DNA from: Eremomyces bilateralis CBS 781.70
Lineage: Eukaryota > Ascomycota > Dothideomycetes > Eremomycetales > Eremomycetaceae
DNA length: 64,000 nt
Reading direction: 5' to 3'
NCBI RefSeq assembly: GCF_010015585.1
Contig: NW_022985077.1
Span: 376,921-440,920, forward strand
Part shown: piece by piece, positions 12,522 to 24,125 of the stretch
Layout: each line of letters begins with the position of its first letter
Numbering within the stretch: the stretch's first letter is position 1
Translations under genes and position numbers: made by a program
The notes under the pieces: generated by a model
What the model was told of the DNA's origin: nothing
What the model saw: only the letters and a program-made list of their open reading frames with translations
Database searches by the model: none

Positions 12522-13033
12522 GGTTGCGGGATGGTGAAGTGGATGGATTGGGCTTCTGAGGATCAATTCGTCGTTCTGTTCGTCGTCACCAACTGTGTGA
12601 GATTCGATATTTCGATGCCAAGAGTTCAAGCGAAGCGACCCCGGTGCACGTGCCGTGTTAGGGCCTGAGGCTGCAAGGCATGAAAATAGGATTATGTAAT
12701 GACAGGCATAACTGTAATTGCATAAAGGCAACAAGGCAGCGAGGCAGTAACGCCATACGCAAGGCTGGGCTAGGGCTGTGCTAAACTGCTAAGTAATACT
12801 TTCGCCCACGTCCGGAACTGACGGAGTGTTCAAGCCACGAGAGGGATGCCCGATGCCGACGTTTCTTCAAAGGGGCGTAAGGCGACTGCCGGACATTACT
12901 AAAGCTTCAGGACCATCTGAGTCTCTTCCATAACTCCTCCGCTGTACCTATTCCACCTATCGCGGTGCCATCAGCAGGGTCCATACTCCTATCATCAACC
13001 AAAGACCGATAGCTGCACATCGCCACATCCACC
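12522..13033. promoter_or_regulatory. Divergent promoter region eL28 / DUF2015 gene
   Basis: The two start codons lie 512 bp apart, head to head. A CACGTG palindrome sits at 12647-12652 and pyrimidine-rich tracts precede the plus-strand ATG. The assignment as a shared promoter rests on gene orientation only. Confidence 0.55.
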
Positions 13034-13449
13034 ATGGCGTATCTCCTCTACACGATCGCTTTCTTCACCCTCGTCTGCGGAACAGGTACGTCTCCTCCAT
13101 CTTAACTCTAGCATCACTAACCTTCCCAGCCCTCTACCTCACCCGCGCCCGCTGGCTCCCCCTCCTCCCCACCACCTCCCACCTATACACGCAGCTCCCC
13201 TCCTCCTTCCGCTCCGACGTCGAAGCCGGCCTGCACTCGACCAACTTCGACCTCGCGACGAACATCGAGTCCGGCGACGGAAGATCTGGGCTCGACGAGG
13301 AGGGCAAGCGCGCAGTGCAAAAGATCATGCGGAAGCAGAAGGTCGGGTTCGATGAGGCGCGGCGGATCTTCATGGAGCAGCGGTTTAAGAAGGGGGGGAT
13401 TAATCCGGATGGGACGCCGAGGGATCCGAAATTTGTGTCGTTTTCATGA
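13034..13449 (+). CDS. DUF2015 / UPF0357 family small membrane-anchored protein
   Basis: This is a fungal protein of unknown function in the family that includes yeast YCL012C and S. pombe SPBC1687.07-type proteins. Exons 13034-13085 and 13130-13449 give 123 residues. The N-terminus is one hydrophobic segment (AYLLYTIAFFTLVCGTALYL), consistent with a signal anchor. The rest is soluble. It contains the family signature: LDEEGKRAVQKIMRK, then FDEARRIFMEQRFKK and the ending NPDGTPRDPKFVSFS. The intron splits codon 18 with a GTACGT donor and a CACTAAC branch point. The gene is head to head with the ribosomal eL28 gene. Biochemical role is unknown; no catalytic motif is visible. Confidence 0.9.
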
Positions 13450-13912
13450 GCAAAGGGTGGGGTTTCGTTTGTTTATATGGGGTTAGGATGGGGTATGCGT
13501 TGGTTATATTCAGCTGGGCGTTGATTGCTGGATTTGTTCATTGTTCTCAGCTTGATTTGAGGTGAGACTTTTGGCTTAGGACCAGTCCATGCTCGCTGTT
13601 GAGCATACCTTCGCCGATGTGCAGTTTCTTATGTACATTATGGAGCACTCTAGGAGCATTGGGAGCCGCTCCATTCTTCGTCAATTCATCCGTTGGAAGG
13701 TTATCCTCCCACACCCGCAACCACAGCTCCAACCACAACTCCATCGTACATCTCGGACTGGTCCCCATCATGCCTCTGATAAATCGCATGTGCACCTAGC
13801 AGCCGAGCGTAGCCTGTGACGTAGGGCATCGTCGCATTACGCGTCAGTCGAACAGTATCGACTTATAGCCCGAGTAATAAGTAGTCTTCAATCTTATCCA
13901 ACCCATCATCCC
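13450..13912. other. Convergent 3' intergenic region
   Basis: DUF2015 and SF3B4 genes end toward each other here. Short ORFs on both strands carry no recognisable motif. I see nothing beyond probable 3' untranslated sequence. Confidence 0.45.
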
Positions 13913-14999
13913 TCAGCGTTGTGCGTAGCCCGGAGGCGGAAATCCAGGCGGCATCCCGGGCGGGCCCCCCTGACCTGGCGGAGCAAATCCCGGAGGCGCG
14001 AATCCCGGCGGCGGAGCCATCGGCGGCGCTCCAGGAGCGAACCCGCTCTGCGGCGGTGCGTTGAACCCCGGCGGCATGAACCCCGTCGGTCCTCCATACC
14101 CCGCCTGCGATGGCGGCGGTCGGGCAGGGAGACCTGACGGCGGTGGCGGGAGCGGATTCGCCATTTGTGGCATTCGGTTCTGTGCATGAGGCGGCGCTTG
14201 GTGGTAGCCGCCTGGTGCAGGGAAGCCGGGAGGAGCGCCGTTGGGGACCATGCCCGGTCCGCCCATCGTCGGCGCCGCTGCCGTTGGCGGAGGCGCGAAC
14301 ATCTGCGGTTGGACTTGGAGCGGCTGGACGGGGATCTCGACGTTGTGCACGCGCGCCTGGGTGGCGAGCATCCGCTCGGCCTCGTCGCCGTGGCGGCCGC
14401 CTTTGCCGTCTTTCTTGTAGGCGTACTGCACGGTGATCTCCTTGTTCATGAGGTACTGCCCGTGCATGTTCGTCACCGCGTCGTCGGAGGCTTCGAAGTT
14501 CGCGAAGGACACAAAGCCGAACCCGCGCGACAGGCCGGCATCATCGCGCGCGACCTTCGGCGGCGCCACGAGGGTGCCGAAGCGGCTGAACGTCTCCAGG
14601 AGCGTGCGCTCGTCGACCATCGGATCTAAGTTGCCGATGAACAGCTCCGCGCCGACTTCCACGCTCTTCTGCTTGTCGGCAGACGCCTTGTTGACGCGGA
14701 TCGGCTTCCCGTACAGGCGGACCTGGTTCATGATCTTGGCGGCATAATCTGCGTCTTCTTCAGAGATGAACTCGACGAAGCCGTAGCCTTGGTGCGTCTG
14801 GGATACTCGGTCCTTGGGGAGATGTACATTGACTATCCGGCCGGCTTGGAGCATCAGCTCCCACACCAGGCTGTCTGTGACTCGCTCATCGAGGTTCCCG
14901 ATGTAGACTGTGGCCTCTTTATCTTGTTCCCTGGTGGAGGTTAGCCATATTCTTTGCGCGACGCGGAAACGCCTACCAATGTCTTGCTCCGGAGGCCAT
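13913..14999 (-). CDS. hsh49: Splicing factor 3B subunit 4 (SF3b49 / Hsh49)
   Basis: This is a U2 snRNP SF3b subunit that contacts pre-mRNA near the branch site and binds SF3B2/Cus1. Exons 14999-14977 and 14930-13913 give 346 residues. The tiny first exon encodes MASGARH and shares the Trp codon with exon 2, giving [19 protein letters not shown], a highly conserved start. Two RRMs follow: RRM1 with VYIGNL as RNP2 and GYGFVEF as RNP1 (residues about 14-90), and RRM2 with LFIGNL and RGFGFVSF (about 101-180). The remaining C-terminal half is Pro/Gly/Ala-rich with repeated PPGF units, as in SF3B4 orthologues. The gene is head to head with TOM7 (313 bp between start codons). Confidence 0.96.
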
Positions 15000-15312
15000 T
15001 GTGAAGTTCTATTTCAAAGGATATCCACTGCTATATGGATGGGTACAAAAGGATGGATCTTCTGATACTCTTCGTTTGATTCGTCTCCTTATTGTCGGTC
15101 GAAATGGGGGTGTGCACTGGTGAGGCAATCGTACATCAATTCAATTGCCTCCACGCGACTTTCTTAGGAGTAGCGCACGGACCTTCACGGATTTCATGAC
15201 ATTTCGATATCCAAAGAGTTCGAGACATCTTCAACCAACAATACTTTCTACGATTCCAAGCACTTCCATCCCGAGGTCTACACGCTCTACGGCATCACTT
15301 CCCACATTCAAA
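15000..15312. promoter_or_regulatory. Divergent promoter SF3B4 / TOM7
   Basis: A compact 313-bp spacer lies between two divergent start codons. It contains a CCGAGG hexamer (15271-15276) but no clear TATA box. The promoter role is inferred from orientation. Confidence 0.5.
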
Positions 15313-15623
15313 ATGCAGCTCTCAGAGGAATCAAAGGTGGGTTTGCCATTGCGCCGCTACCCAGAGCCAGAAACTGACCGCGCATCACAGGAGCGCATCT
15401 CCAAAGTCATCGACATCTCCCGCGTCGCCATACACTAGTACGATTCCCTTGGATAACCAATGATTCTGATGCTCATTCGTATTTAGTGGCTATGTGCCAT
15501 TGATCCTCTACCTTGGATGGTCGCAGAGCACGCCTCGACCTGCCTTGATTAGGTACCGCAGTCTGAATCCAGTTCCGCCATGATTCCGCTGACCACCGTA
15601 GATTCTTCTCTCCTTTCGCCTAA
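15313..15623 (+). CDS. tom7: Mitochondrial import receptor subunit Tom7
   Basis: Tom7 is a small tail-anchored-like subunit of the outer-membrane TOM translocase that modulates its assembly. Four exons (15313-15336, 15391-15437, 15487-15552, 15602-15623) total 159 nt and give 52 residues, too small for simple ORF calling. The product begins MQLSEESKERISKVIDIS, then RVAIHYGYVPLILYLGW as the membrane segment, and ends RPALIRFFSPFA, all typical of Tom7. The first exon encodes only eight residues and the last only seven. Each intron has a GT donor and AG acceptor and the frame closes exactly. Confidence is high because the spliced product matches the family along its whole length. Confidence 0.94.
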
Positions 15624-16186
15624 ATGCAATACCGACACACATCAACTCTAATACACGAGGATGCGTAATTAGAGAGTGGACGGTCACCGTACTGCAAGAT
15701 GCCAATACGGCGACGGAGTTGCCGCCACCCCAAAGATTGGAAAATGGAGGTGACGGCGGAAGGCCATGCATTTGTTCGGCGTATCGGGCGGGTCACAATT
15801 TGTACCATCATACCACATTTTAGGGCGACGTTGCTGGAATAGAAAATGCCAACTTCTCTCTTTTCATTTCGCTCACTGAATCTCTTCGTGCCGCGACTCC
15901 TGACTATCAGCCGGAAGGGATGTTTGACGCGGCTACATGCTCCATCCTATACCGTGGCGATACTCCTCATTGCGTCTTCTCCTCGTTCAGGTCCCTCCGG
16001 GTTTTTGGCTGCGTATCCAATCGCCATCCCAATTCAGAGAGCAGGACCACCTCGGTGGCTGAGACGGTCGAGCGCCGTCCTCTGCCAACCGGCCCTGTGG
16101 CCTTGGGAAATTGAGTCGTTCTCCACTTAAAGCGTGAGACAGACACAGTGTCGTACAATCTTGATCCCTCGTGCCGTAGACTGCAC
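15624..16186. other. Convergent 3' region TOM7 / cyclin H gene
   Basis: This 563-bp stretch has only short ORFs on both strands without recognisable motifs. It is probably 3' untranslated and intergenic DNA. Confidence 0.45.
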
Positions 16187-17469
16187 TCACGATGGCTTAG
16201 CCAAGGACGGTCCGAACAAATCCTCCCCCTCCCTCTCCGTCCTCTCCCTCTCCAACTTCCGCTTCTTCGCCACCGCCTCATCGATCACCCCTTCGACCGC
16301 CCCGTCCCGTTTCTGCGCTTTGTTTAGTCCCACCAGGTCCATCTTCTCCGGATTCCGGCACTGGTACAGTTTCTTATCGATGCGGATCAGTTCCTCGCGC
16401 GGCACGTTTGCGGAGCTCGGCCCGGCGCGGAGCATCTCGGCGCACGACCGGATCGTCGAGAGGACTTTGGCTTTTAATTCATTGATGGTGTCGGATCCGG
16501 ATGGCAGTTTCGAAGAGAGGAGGAAGGAGGTCAATGGTTCGTCAGCGATCAGGAGGGAGGCGAAGGAGATCTGGGACGGCGTATATAGAAGATAGGCGTC
16601 CGTGAGAATGGCGTTATATCCTAGGATCTCCTTGGCTGCTGCGTAAGCTTGATTCAATCTCTCTTCGCCTTCTTGCGTTGTAGACTTGGACTCCGCCCCG
16701 TTTTGCGCAGGTAGGCGCAGTATCTGCGTCTGTATATCCCTCGCCGTTCTCGTGTCCAATGCGATCGGTGCGTAGTCTCCCTTGATCATCGAGAAAACCT
16801 CCATGTATATCCCCTTGAGCGCTCGGTGCGGATGGCGAACATCGAATGTAAACCGCAGGCCCTGCGTAATGACGAATTCCGGCGCCAAAATCTCATCCGG
16901 CGAAACCTTCTTGAGTCCCGCCCCCTTCAGGACCGTCGAATATTCCTTGAGCGCCGTATGATGGTTCTCCGTCTTCGTGGCGAGGAACAAGGCGGACGGC
17001 ATGATCTGCTTCGGGTGATAGGTCATGGGCGAGTTGAACAGGTAGAAGCGCTTCATGAATTGTATTGCCGTGGCCTACGTTTCGATCAGCTATCTATCCA
17101 TCGGACCGCCGGCGAATGGGGACATACGACAACGTTTATAGGGAATTTGAACGGCTTGGCGAGGGGGACACATTGCGTGCTATAGTATTCCACCAACTTC
17201 AACTCCTCATCCGCCGTGAGGCACTCGGTTTCCTGGTCGCCAGTCGCGGTACTGGCTTCTCTTGACTCCCGCTTCTGACTCTGCGGCTCACTCTCGCTCG
17301 CGTCTCCGGACGCGGTTCCAAGCCGCTGAGCTCTCGCCCGCTGGATCGCTCCTATCACCCTCTCGGCAGCGATACTATTAGTGTTTACGCGAAGAGCCGC
17401 CAGCTTTTCTGGGGCGAAGGACCACAGTCGGTACTGGGTAGATGCCCGGTATAGGTCATCCTCCTTCAT
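16187..17469 (-). CDS. ccl1: Cyclin H homologue (TFIIH/TFIIK subunit Ccl1)
   Basis: Ccl1 pairs with the CDK-activating kinase Kin28/Cdk7 in TFIIH and so acts in RNA polymerase II CTD phosphorylation. Exons 17469-17128 and 17074-16187 give 409 residues. The start MKEDDLYRASTQYRLWSF is the conserved cyclin H N-terminus; residues about 70-220 form the first cyclin fold with ELKLVEYY, AIQFMKRFYLFNS and YHPKQIMPSALFLATK, and a second fold follows (GYNAILTDAYLLYTPSQISFA split over two helices). An acidic/Gln-rich insertion containing SESEPQSQKRESRE interrupts the N-terminal part. The C-terminus is Lys/Arg/Glu-rich. The single intron has GTATGT and ACGTAG ends. The ATG at 17469 is preferred over an in-frame upstream GTG. 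Confidence 0.93.
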
Positions 17470-17757
17470 GGTGAAGCTGTCTGTCACTCAGAAGAACGAA
17501 CCGCCTTCATCGAGTAGCGACTTCACCTGGCGGATATCAGTAGGATAGTTATGTGTAAACTTATGGGAGTGTCGAGATGAATATCAATAGCGGCAGTTCA
17601 ACATCATCCGAGGATCAGCCGACGACTTAAACAGAATCCAGGCGATGACAACCTGTGAACTTCAACTGCCATTGTCTTCAACTAATTGACCGAACCTCAG
17701 ATAACAGTCGCATGTCAACCAACTAGGTACCCAGTTTTGAAGAATATCTGGACTATT

Positions 17758-19968
17758 TTACATCTTAGATTCACCATTCCGTCTCAGAGCAACCAGGAAC
17801 TTCTCTGGTACCTCAATCACCTTGTCACGGATGTAGTCCGCAAATCCCTTTCCAAGTGCATCAAGACGCGCCGAACTACTAACCCCCCGTCCAAGAATTC
17901 CATAGATGACGAAATGGACCGCCCCAATCCTAGGGAACTCGACGCGTTCGATGAAATATTCATCGCGCCAGTCCTCGTCTAGGAGCTCCTGCATCCTCTC
18001 CCGGGACATGAACGAGCGGAACCAGTTCCACGCATCTTGATCCGTGGACTCGGACGTCACGCGTGGCTTGTACATATAGACTCCGAAGTTCACGTTCGGC
18101 CCTTTGTCCCCTGAGCGACCCAGAGCGATATCGCCGAGCCGGACGGACTGGGTTGGCCCAAAGCTCGACACGGCGGCGGGCGCGTCGGTGTTGTAGTTGA
18201 GTCGCTTCTCCAAAGCATCGTACTTCGGGGGATGTCCGGTTTCATACCTCTCTGCTTTCCCTGTCGCGTTATCCAGCACGTTCACCGCGGTCTCGAGCCG
18301 GTCCTGCTCGAAGAGAGCCGGGTAAAATGCCAGGTATGGTCGGGGGACCGCCGTTCGCATGTCAAGCGAGCAATGGAATCCTGCTTCGAGTCAGATTGGA
18401 CGGGACCAACTTCATCCTGCTCCGCCTACCTGAGAAATGCTGCATGGAATTCTCGCCCATGGTCTTAACCAGCGAGTAGAGCGTTTCCTCCCGCGCCGCC
18501 TCCGCAAAGATTCGCATGTATGTCGTGCTCTTTTGCTGCGATCGCGGGTTTGGCTGAGGGACACCGAGACTATAATGCGTCAGTCGTTGGTCCGGCCAAA
18601 TGACAAAGTCCACGGTTTTTCATACATCTGGAACTCCAGCAGATCGAAGTCATCGATGGTCCCCTGTTTCCTTAATCCGTTCCGCATTATACGCTCGTAC
18701 AAGTCCCATTTCTCTGCTGTGGAATATCCTGTCGCATTTACTAGAATCTCATTGTGGAAGCCGCCTCGATAGAAGATCCCTAGCTTGGTGGTTGGGGGTG
18801 GAGGAGCACCTCGAATGCCACTAAGTCGGACTCTGGAAGATCAATTAGCCTTGAACATCGGGGCCAATTGTTCTTCATCCACGACACGACTTACCTGTCC
18901 TTGCCAACTTCTTCGATCTTAACATTCTCGATATAGGCTTTGACATCGCTGTTCAAGTATACATTCCCTTGCAACTCGTACAAGAACTGGTTTTGTACTG
19001 TATCCACAGTCACCATACCTTTCGTATTGTCATGCTTTGTCGCTACGACACTCCCGTCCTTCGCTATTTCCGCAATGCCGAACGGCATCTCATAAAAGTT
19101 GTCCAGGTCGTATTCATGGAATCCCGAGAAATTCGCGCCGGTAACGTAGGCGGAACATTCGATCAGATGTCCTGCCACCAGGGCACCGGCAAGCTCATCG
19201 TACGATGTCGCCGACCATCCGTGCCAGTACTGAGCTGCTCCAATAACGGGCGACGCGTCTGCCACCCTGCCTGCGATGACGATGTCCGCTCCGAGCTCGA
19301 GGCCCTTGACGATCTCCCTGGCTCCCAGGTACGCGTTCGCAGCGACGATGGGCTTCGACTTATCCAAAACCGCCAGGCTATTCTTCGGGAGGTTCACGTC
19401 CGCGTTTCCGGAATCCAGGTGTGCAGGCAAACCCTCCTCGACGAGCTGATTGATCTTGGGCAGCAGGTTATCGCCCTCCACGTACGCGACTTTCAGCGAA
19501 TATCCACGGCTCTTCACTAGCTCCAGAACCTTCTCCGCGAGACCTCGGGGGTTCTGCGCCCCGCCGTTCACGACGACTTTGATCCGCTTCTCATTCAATA
19601 TGTCGATCGTCTGCTCGATGCCGTCCCATGCGGTGGCTTCCCAGCCCGGGTGGTTACCCGCCGCCATGGCTTCGGCATTTTCGGCGATGTTCACCTCTTG
19701 TCTCAGTCAGCATCTCGTCCATCTTGCCCCTGCATATGTGGGGTTTTACTAAGGGCTTATTCACCAGCTAGATAGTCTCCCGTGATGAAATCGACGTCGC
19801 CCAGCTCCGCCTGCATGCGCATGTTATATCCCGGATCCGCTATATATAATGTTAGACGATTCCTGATCTGAACATCTTAAAATCCATACCTTTGTATCCA
19901 GAGCAGTTGGCGACCCGCACGGGCCTTGTACCACGCTCACTCCATCGGTCTGCCTTTGCTGCGCCCAT
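17758..19968 (-). CDS. AtuA-family (DUF1446) protein, acyclic terpene utilisation-like
   Basis: AtuA is encoded in the Pseudomonas acyclic terpene (citronellol/geraniol) catabolic operon, but its reaction is not established. Six exons (19968-19890, 19839-19765, 19696-18895, 18832-18626, 18569-18430, 18380-17758) give 641 residues. The DUF1446 domain covers roughly residues 15-470, with RPVRVANCSGY, DFITGDYLAE, VNGGAQNPRG, DIVIAGRVADASPVIGAA and the GHLIECSAYVTGANFSGF region. A smaller C-terminal AtuA-like domain (about 530-641) contains LGDIALGRSGDKGPNVNFG. All junctions have GT-AG ends and the frame closes. The gene is head to head with a family III CoA-transferase, 730 bp away, suggesting co-regulation in acyl-CoA catabolism. 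That link and the substrate are inference; no PTS1 is visible (ends SKM). Confidence 0.92.
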
Positions 19969-20698
19969 TGTGAAAATCAAGTGTGTGGAAATTATTATTT
20001 CTGTGAACTGCTGTTTGTATATCTAAAAGTAGGCTCTACTGCATTTTCAGGGATACCTACCAATTTGATCAAAATCCTCACCTCTACTATTTCAGGAGGG
20101 GCGTACGGGTATCGGGACCATATGCGGGGTTACCGGTATGATTCACGATCCCCTTTCAATGACCGAATCCTGCACATCCACGACTAACCTCCTACATCGG
20201 TCTCGGTTTAGAGCCGGCAATACCATTTTGGAGTATTTTGGTTAATAGTAAATTAGTAACAAAGTGTGAGCTAATATTGCTACATATTGATCCCCTCCCT
20301 AGCGTTACCCTCAAAACATTGCCGGCCTCCTCGGCAAGAGAAGGCCATGCAATTGGGCCATCTACCTATTTGCAGCACGGATACGTTGTTATGCGGTTAT
20401 GGGGGTATCTACGCTAGCGAATCGAAGTTCGAGCTACTTAATTGCTACCCAAAGAAAGCTATGCTGGCATGCGGAGATTCGCGTTCCAGCTTGTTGATCG
20501 CGGCAAATCGCTGTCGGATATGGCAGGATAGGGACGATGAAGTACCATGGGATTGATTCCATCCCCTCCTTTACACTGAATGCTTTCCTTTACCATAAAC
20601 GTAGAGTGTGTGTGAAAGTCTATCCTTTTCTTCATAAGCCGCAAGTCGACATTATCTGAGTCCTTATAATAGTTTCAAAGAGCGCGGAATCTTACAAT
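19969..20698. promoter_or_regulatory. Bidirectional promoter region of the AtuA / CoA-transferase pair
   Basis: The region separates two divergent start codons. It contains one CCTCGG hexamer (20329-20334), the published core of FarA/FarB fatty-acid-responsive sites in Aspergillus. The flanks are AT-richer than the genes. Short ORFs here look like noise. Regulatory function is inferred. Confidence 0.5.
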
Positions 20699-22658
20699 AT
20701 GTCTGTAGGCACAACCACTGATGGCACCAGTGGCCTTGGGAGTAATGGGCAAGAGTACTCGGTTCCAAGAGCTACGGAGGAACTATTTAACACTGGTCTA
20801 TTGAAGAATCCTCTGGTATCCCGCAATCTCCCCAAGGAGGCAGAAGAATGTTCGAAATCCATCCGGTTCGAAGGGAACGAAAGCCCCAGCATCCCCATCA
20901 ACTGGAGATTCGCAGAGAGTATCTCGTCTCTGAAGGGACTGGAAGCCACCATGATCAATATCCTTCTGAAGAGGAAGTATAACGTCGATGCAAAGGAAGT
21001 GGTCATCAATACGTGAGAATCCCAGTCATGCACACCGGATCCATAATTGACCGGACACAGTGATCACGCCCAGCTGTTTGTCATGTCTGCTTTCTTGTGG
21101 GTACTCGACCCAGATGGAGAGAAGGTCCCCTTTGGCAGCCCCCAGAAGAACGCACTGAAAGAGAAATACTTCCCTGATTACGACCTCCACGGGGCAGGGA
21201 AAACTCCCTACAGGACCGCCGCGACCAACATTTATCGATGCAAAGACGGCAGGTACTTCCATCTCCACGGTACGTAGGCCCTCGGATGAATATATATGCA
21301 TCAAGTACTCATAGGAATCATAGGAAGCATGAATGCCCATCCTACCCAGGACAGCCTCGGCCTCCCGCACGACAACCCAACCACGACCTACGAAGAATCC
21401 ATCCAACCTTACATCGACAAACTCTCGCAGATCGACTCCGCCACCATGCAGCCCCTCGCCTCCGACCAGTTCAAGCAAGCCGGCACCATCTGCTGGACGA
21501 CCGACGAATACAAAACCAGCGCCCACGGCCGCGCCAACTCGCACATCAGCCTCTGGGACATCCACTCCGTCCCGAACCCTACGCAGCCCCCCTGCTGGTG
21601 GCCCTCGATCGCCGAAACCGGTCCTTCGCGCCCGCTGGCCGGGCTGAAAGTCATCGACCTGACGCGCGTCATCGCTGCGCCGGCCGTGACCCGGGGACTG
21701 GCGGAGCTGGGCGCCAGCGTACTGCGGATCACGGCGCCGCACGTCACAGACATGACGAGCTTGCATCCAGATCTGTGCTGGGGGAAGTGGAACGCGCATC
21801 TGGACCTGCGGGACGAGGGGCAGCGGGAGACGATGCGGGGGTTGATTTTAGAGGCAGACGTGGTAGTGTCGGGGTACCGGCCGGGGGTGATGGACAAGTA
21901 TGGGTTTTCGCAGGAGGAGATTTTGGAATTGTGTAAGGGGAGGGAGAGAGGGGTAGTCGTGGTGAGGGAGAATTGCTATGGGTGGAATGGGGAGTGGAGT
22001 TATCGGAGTGGGTGGCAGCAGATTAGCGATGCGAACTGTGGTGTGTCGATGGAGTTCGGGAGAGCGATGGGGAATGATGAGCCGGTTACGCCGGTGTTTC
22101 CGAATTCGGATTATTGGTATGTCATCGTGTGCTTATTTCCATTTGTCGGTGCTAATTTGGTCGATAGCACTGGAGTCGCAGGAGTTATCGGCATCTTGGA
22201 TGCCATCCTTCGACGAGGCTCTGACGGCGGGTCGTATAAAGTTGACGTATGTCTCCATGTCATAGAATGCATGGAACGGTTCATTGACAATCACTTAGCT
22301 TTCCCTCAACTACTACTCGCAGTGGCTCGTCAACAGCGTCGGAGTCTACCCCGACGCAGTGTGGCAGGATGTCTGGAACCGCAACGGACGCCTGGTGTTC
22401 CGCCACTACCATCACATGGGATACACCATCCCACGCTTCATGAAAATGCTGACCGACAACGCGAAAGATGTGGTCCTGAAAGACGAGTTCTTCGAGAACC
22501 GGCCGTCGCGGCTGCTCGGGAAGCCGTTCAGAACCGTCAAGCCGGTCATCCAGTACCGGCAGGGACCGGTGGAGCTGCGGTACAACGTGTCAACACGAGG
22601 GAACGGGATCGATAAACCGCAGTGGCCGAAGGATTTGATGACGGAATTGATTGCGTAA
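20699..22658 (+). CDS. CoA-transferase family III (CaiB/BaiF) protein
   Basis: Family III enzymes move CoA between carboxylic acids or epimerise acyl-CoAs. Five exons (20699-21012, 21061-21269, 21324-22116, 22168-22246, 22299-22658) give 584 residues, longer than the about 400 of bacterial CaiB. The N-terminal 220 residues look like a diverged half of the fold. The canonical core starts with RPLAGLKVIDLTRVIAAPAV and LGASVLRI, then DLRDEGQRE, the ADVVVSGYRPGVMDKYGFS motif, and a TGVAGVIGILDAILRR segment followed by YKVDLSLNYYSQWL. The frame closes through all exons. It diverges from the AtuA-family gene, so a shared pathway is likely. Substrate is unknown; fungal paralogues of this type often sit in catabolic gene pairs, but I cannot name the reaction from sequence. 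Confidence 0.93.
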
Positions 22659-22862
22659 ATATACCTCTAGTACGCTATGTTGCAACTGAGACGCGTTCCC
22701 TGAACCAAACAGAAGGGGCATTTCTGAGCCACGCGACAAAACGCCACCCATGTGATGTTGATATATCGAGTATCCGACGCTGACCGTTCCAAGAAATGTA
22801 TCCTGCGCCAGAATCCGACTAACTTTGTACTCCAAGGATTCCCCTATTAGAATTAGGGGTGC

Positions 22863-24125
22863 TCATACATCTCGTCGATCCAAAAGCTCGTAGGAGCCCG
22901 CTCTATCACCCTTACTGAAATAGCGTAGGATGGGTAGTCGTCGAAGAAACGACCTTGAATTCGGATGATATCGCTTTCGCGGGGATCCGGGTCCGGATCC
23001 ATATCCGCCTAGGCACCATCGTCGGTAGAGCCAATATGACCCGGAGAAAGCAAAGCCAGCGATGACGAAACCGAAGATGGTCACAAGTAACCAGTTGCTT
23101 CTCAGCTGCGAGCGGTTAGACGGGGGGTGCCTTGAAATATCGCAGGTGGAGGCGCTCAATAGCAATACATACCCACATAATGAACTGCACATCCTTCTCA
23201 TGCCAGCTGTTCCCTACATTATGCACGAAGAAGCTCCACACATGATCTTTGTACTCGTCTGGGAACAAGATGCGGATGCGATCATCGCCAACCGGGTCGT
23301 CGTTGTTATAGTGTCGCCACATGACGCTCAGGAACAACGGCCCCGTGCTCGCCATCACGGTGATGTATGGGAGGAACCAGCTGCGATTGTATTTCGAGAG
23401 GCTGTCGATGACGCGGAGGAAGAAGGGATGCTGCGGCACGGAGCCCATAGCATCGTTGCTAATGCCGGTGGGCAGGGTGCGTCGGAGCCAGGCGCTGTAG
23501 GAGAGGAGGGGGTCTAATCGTCGGTTGCAGCCCTGTGATCGATCAGTCCTGGGTGGTCTAGGGTATGGCTACGGATATCGTACATCATCCAAGTCGATGT
23601 ATATGCCGCCGAAATGTGATAATATAAAATATCGGATGGCGTCGGCGCGCTGGATGTTGAAAGGGTAGCCGTCCCAGGTATCGAGGAACCAAGGATATCT
23701 GGAGAATACAGTCAGAGCCTGGCCGATGTTATGGATATAACAAAAACTTACTCGGCTACTATAAACTCCCGTGCAGAATCATCGGTCCATAGCTACAATC
23801 CCTAGTCTCAGCATGTCTTCTACAACCGCAACAAGTCCCGCCATACCTTATACTCGTAATCCGGATGCAGCTCAATACAACTCCGCTGCGCCTCCTTCCA
23901 CACCTCCGGAATCGTCTCATTCTTATACGTCTGATGTATAATCTTCGGAATCAACTGCCTTCGCCCGTCGATCAGGCTCGAGTTCGGCGCGGGCAACTCC
24001 GCGCGCGAGATGGCATCCTGCGACCCGTCGACGACGAGGAGGCTCAGTAGCGTCCACACCTGGCCGACCAGGAAGAAGATGATGGCGACGTTGACCAGGA
24101 GGAAGAGCGCGAGGCCGCGCCGCAT
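22863..24125 (-). CDS. sur1: SUR1/CSG1-type mannosyltransferase subunit (MIPC synthesis), DXD glycosyltransferase
   Basis: The product is probably the catalytic subunit that adds mannose to inositol phosphorylceramide in the Golgi. Five exons (24125-23847, 23792-23752, 23698-23584, 23532-23173, 23105-22863) give 345 residues. An N-terminal signal anchor (LALFLLVNVAIIFFLVGQVW) is followed by the OCH1/GT32-like IPKIIHQTYKNE motif, IQRADAIRYFIL and the DXD motif in YIDLDDGCNRRLDP. TGISNDAMGSVPQHPFF and TGPLFLS are conserved in Sur1/Csh1. Near the C-terminus WLLVTIFGFVIAGFAFSGSY is a second membrane span, then a basic cytosolic tail. All introns have GT-AG ends and the frame closes. It could act as any GT32 sphingolipid mannosyltransferase; SUR1 is the best match from memory. 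Confidence 0.92.

Noticed and set aside
21296-22615. Single long ORF of 439 residues in the CoA-transferase gene
   Set aside because: It reads through two introns and leaves the conserved frame; the spliced model keeps family sequence to the end.
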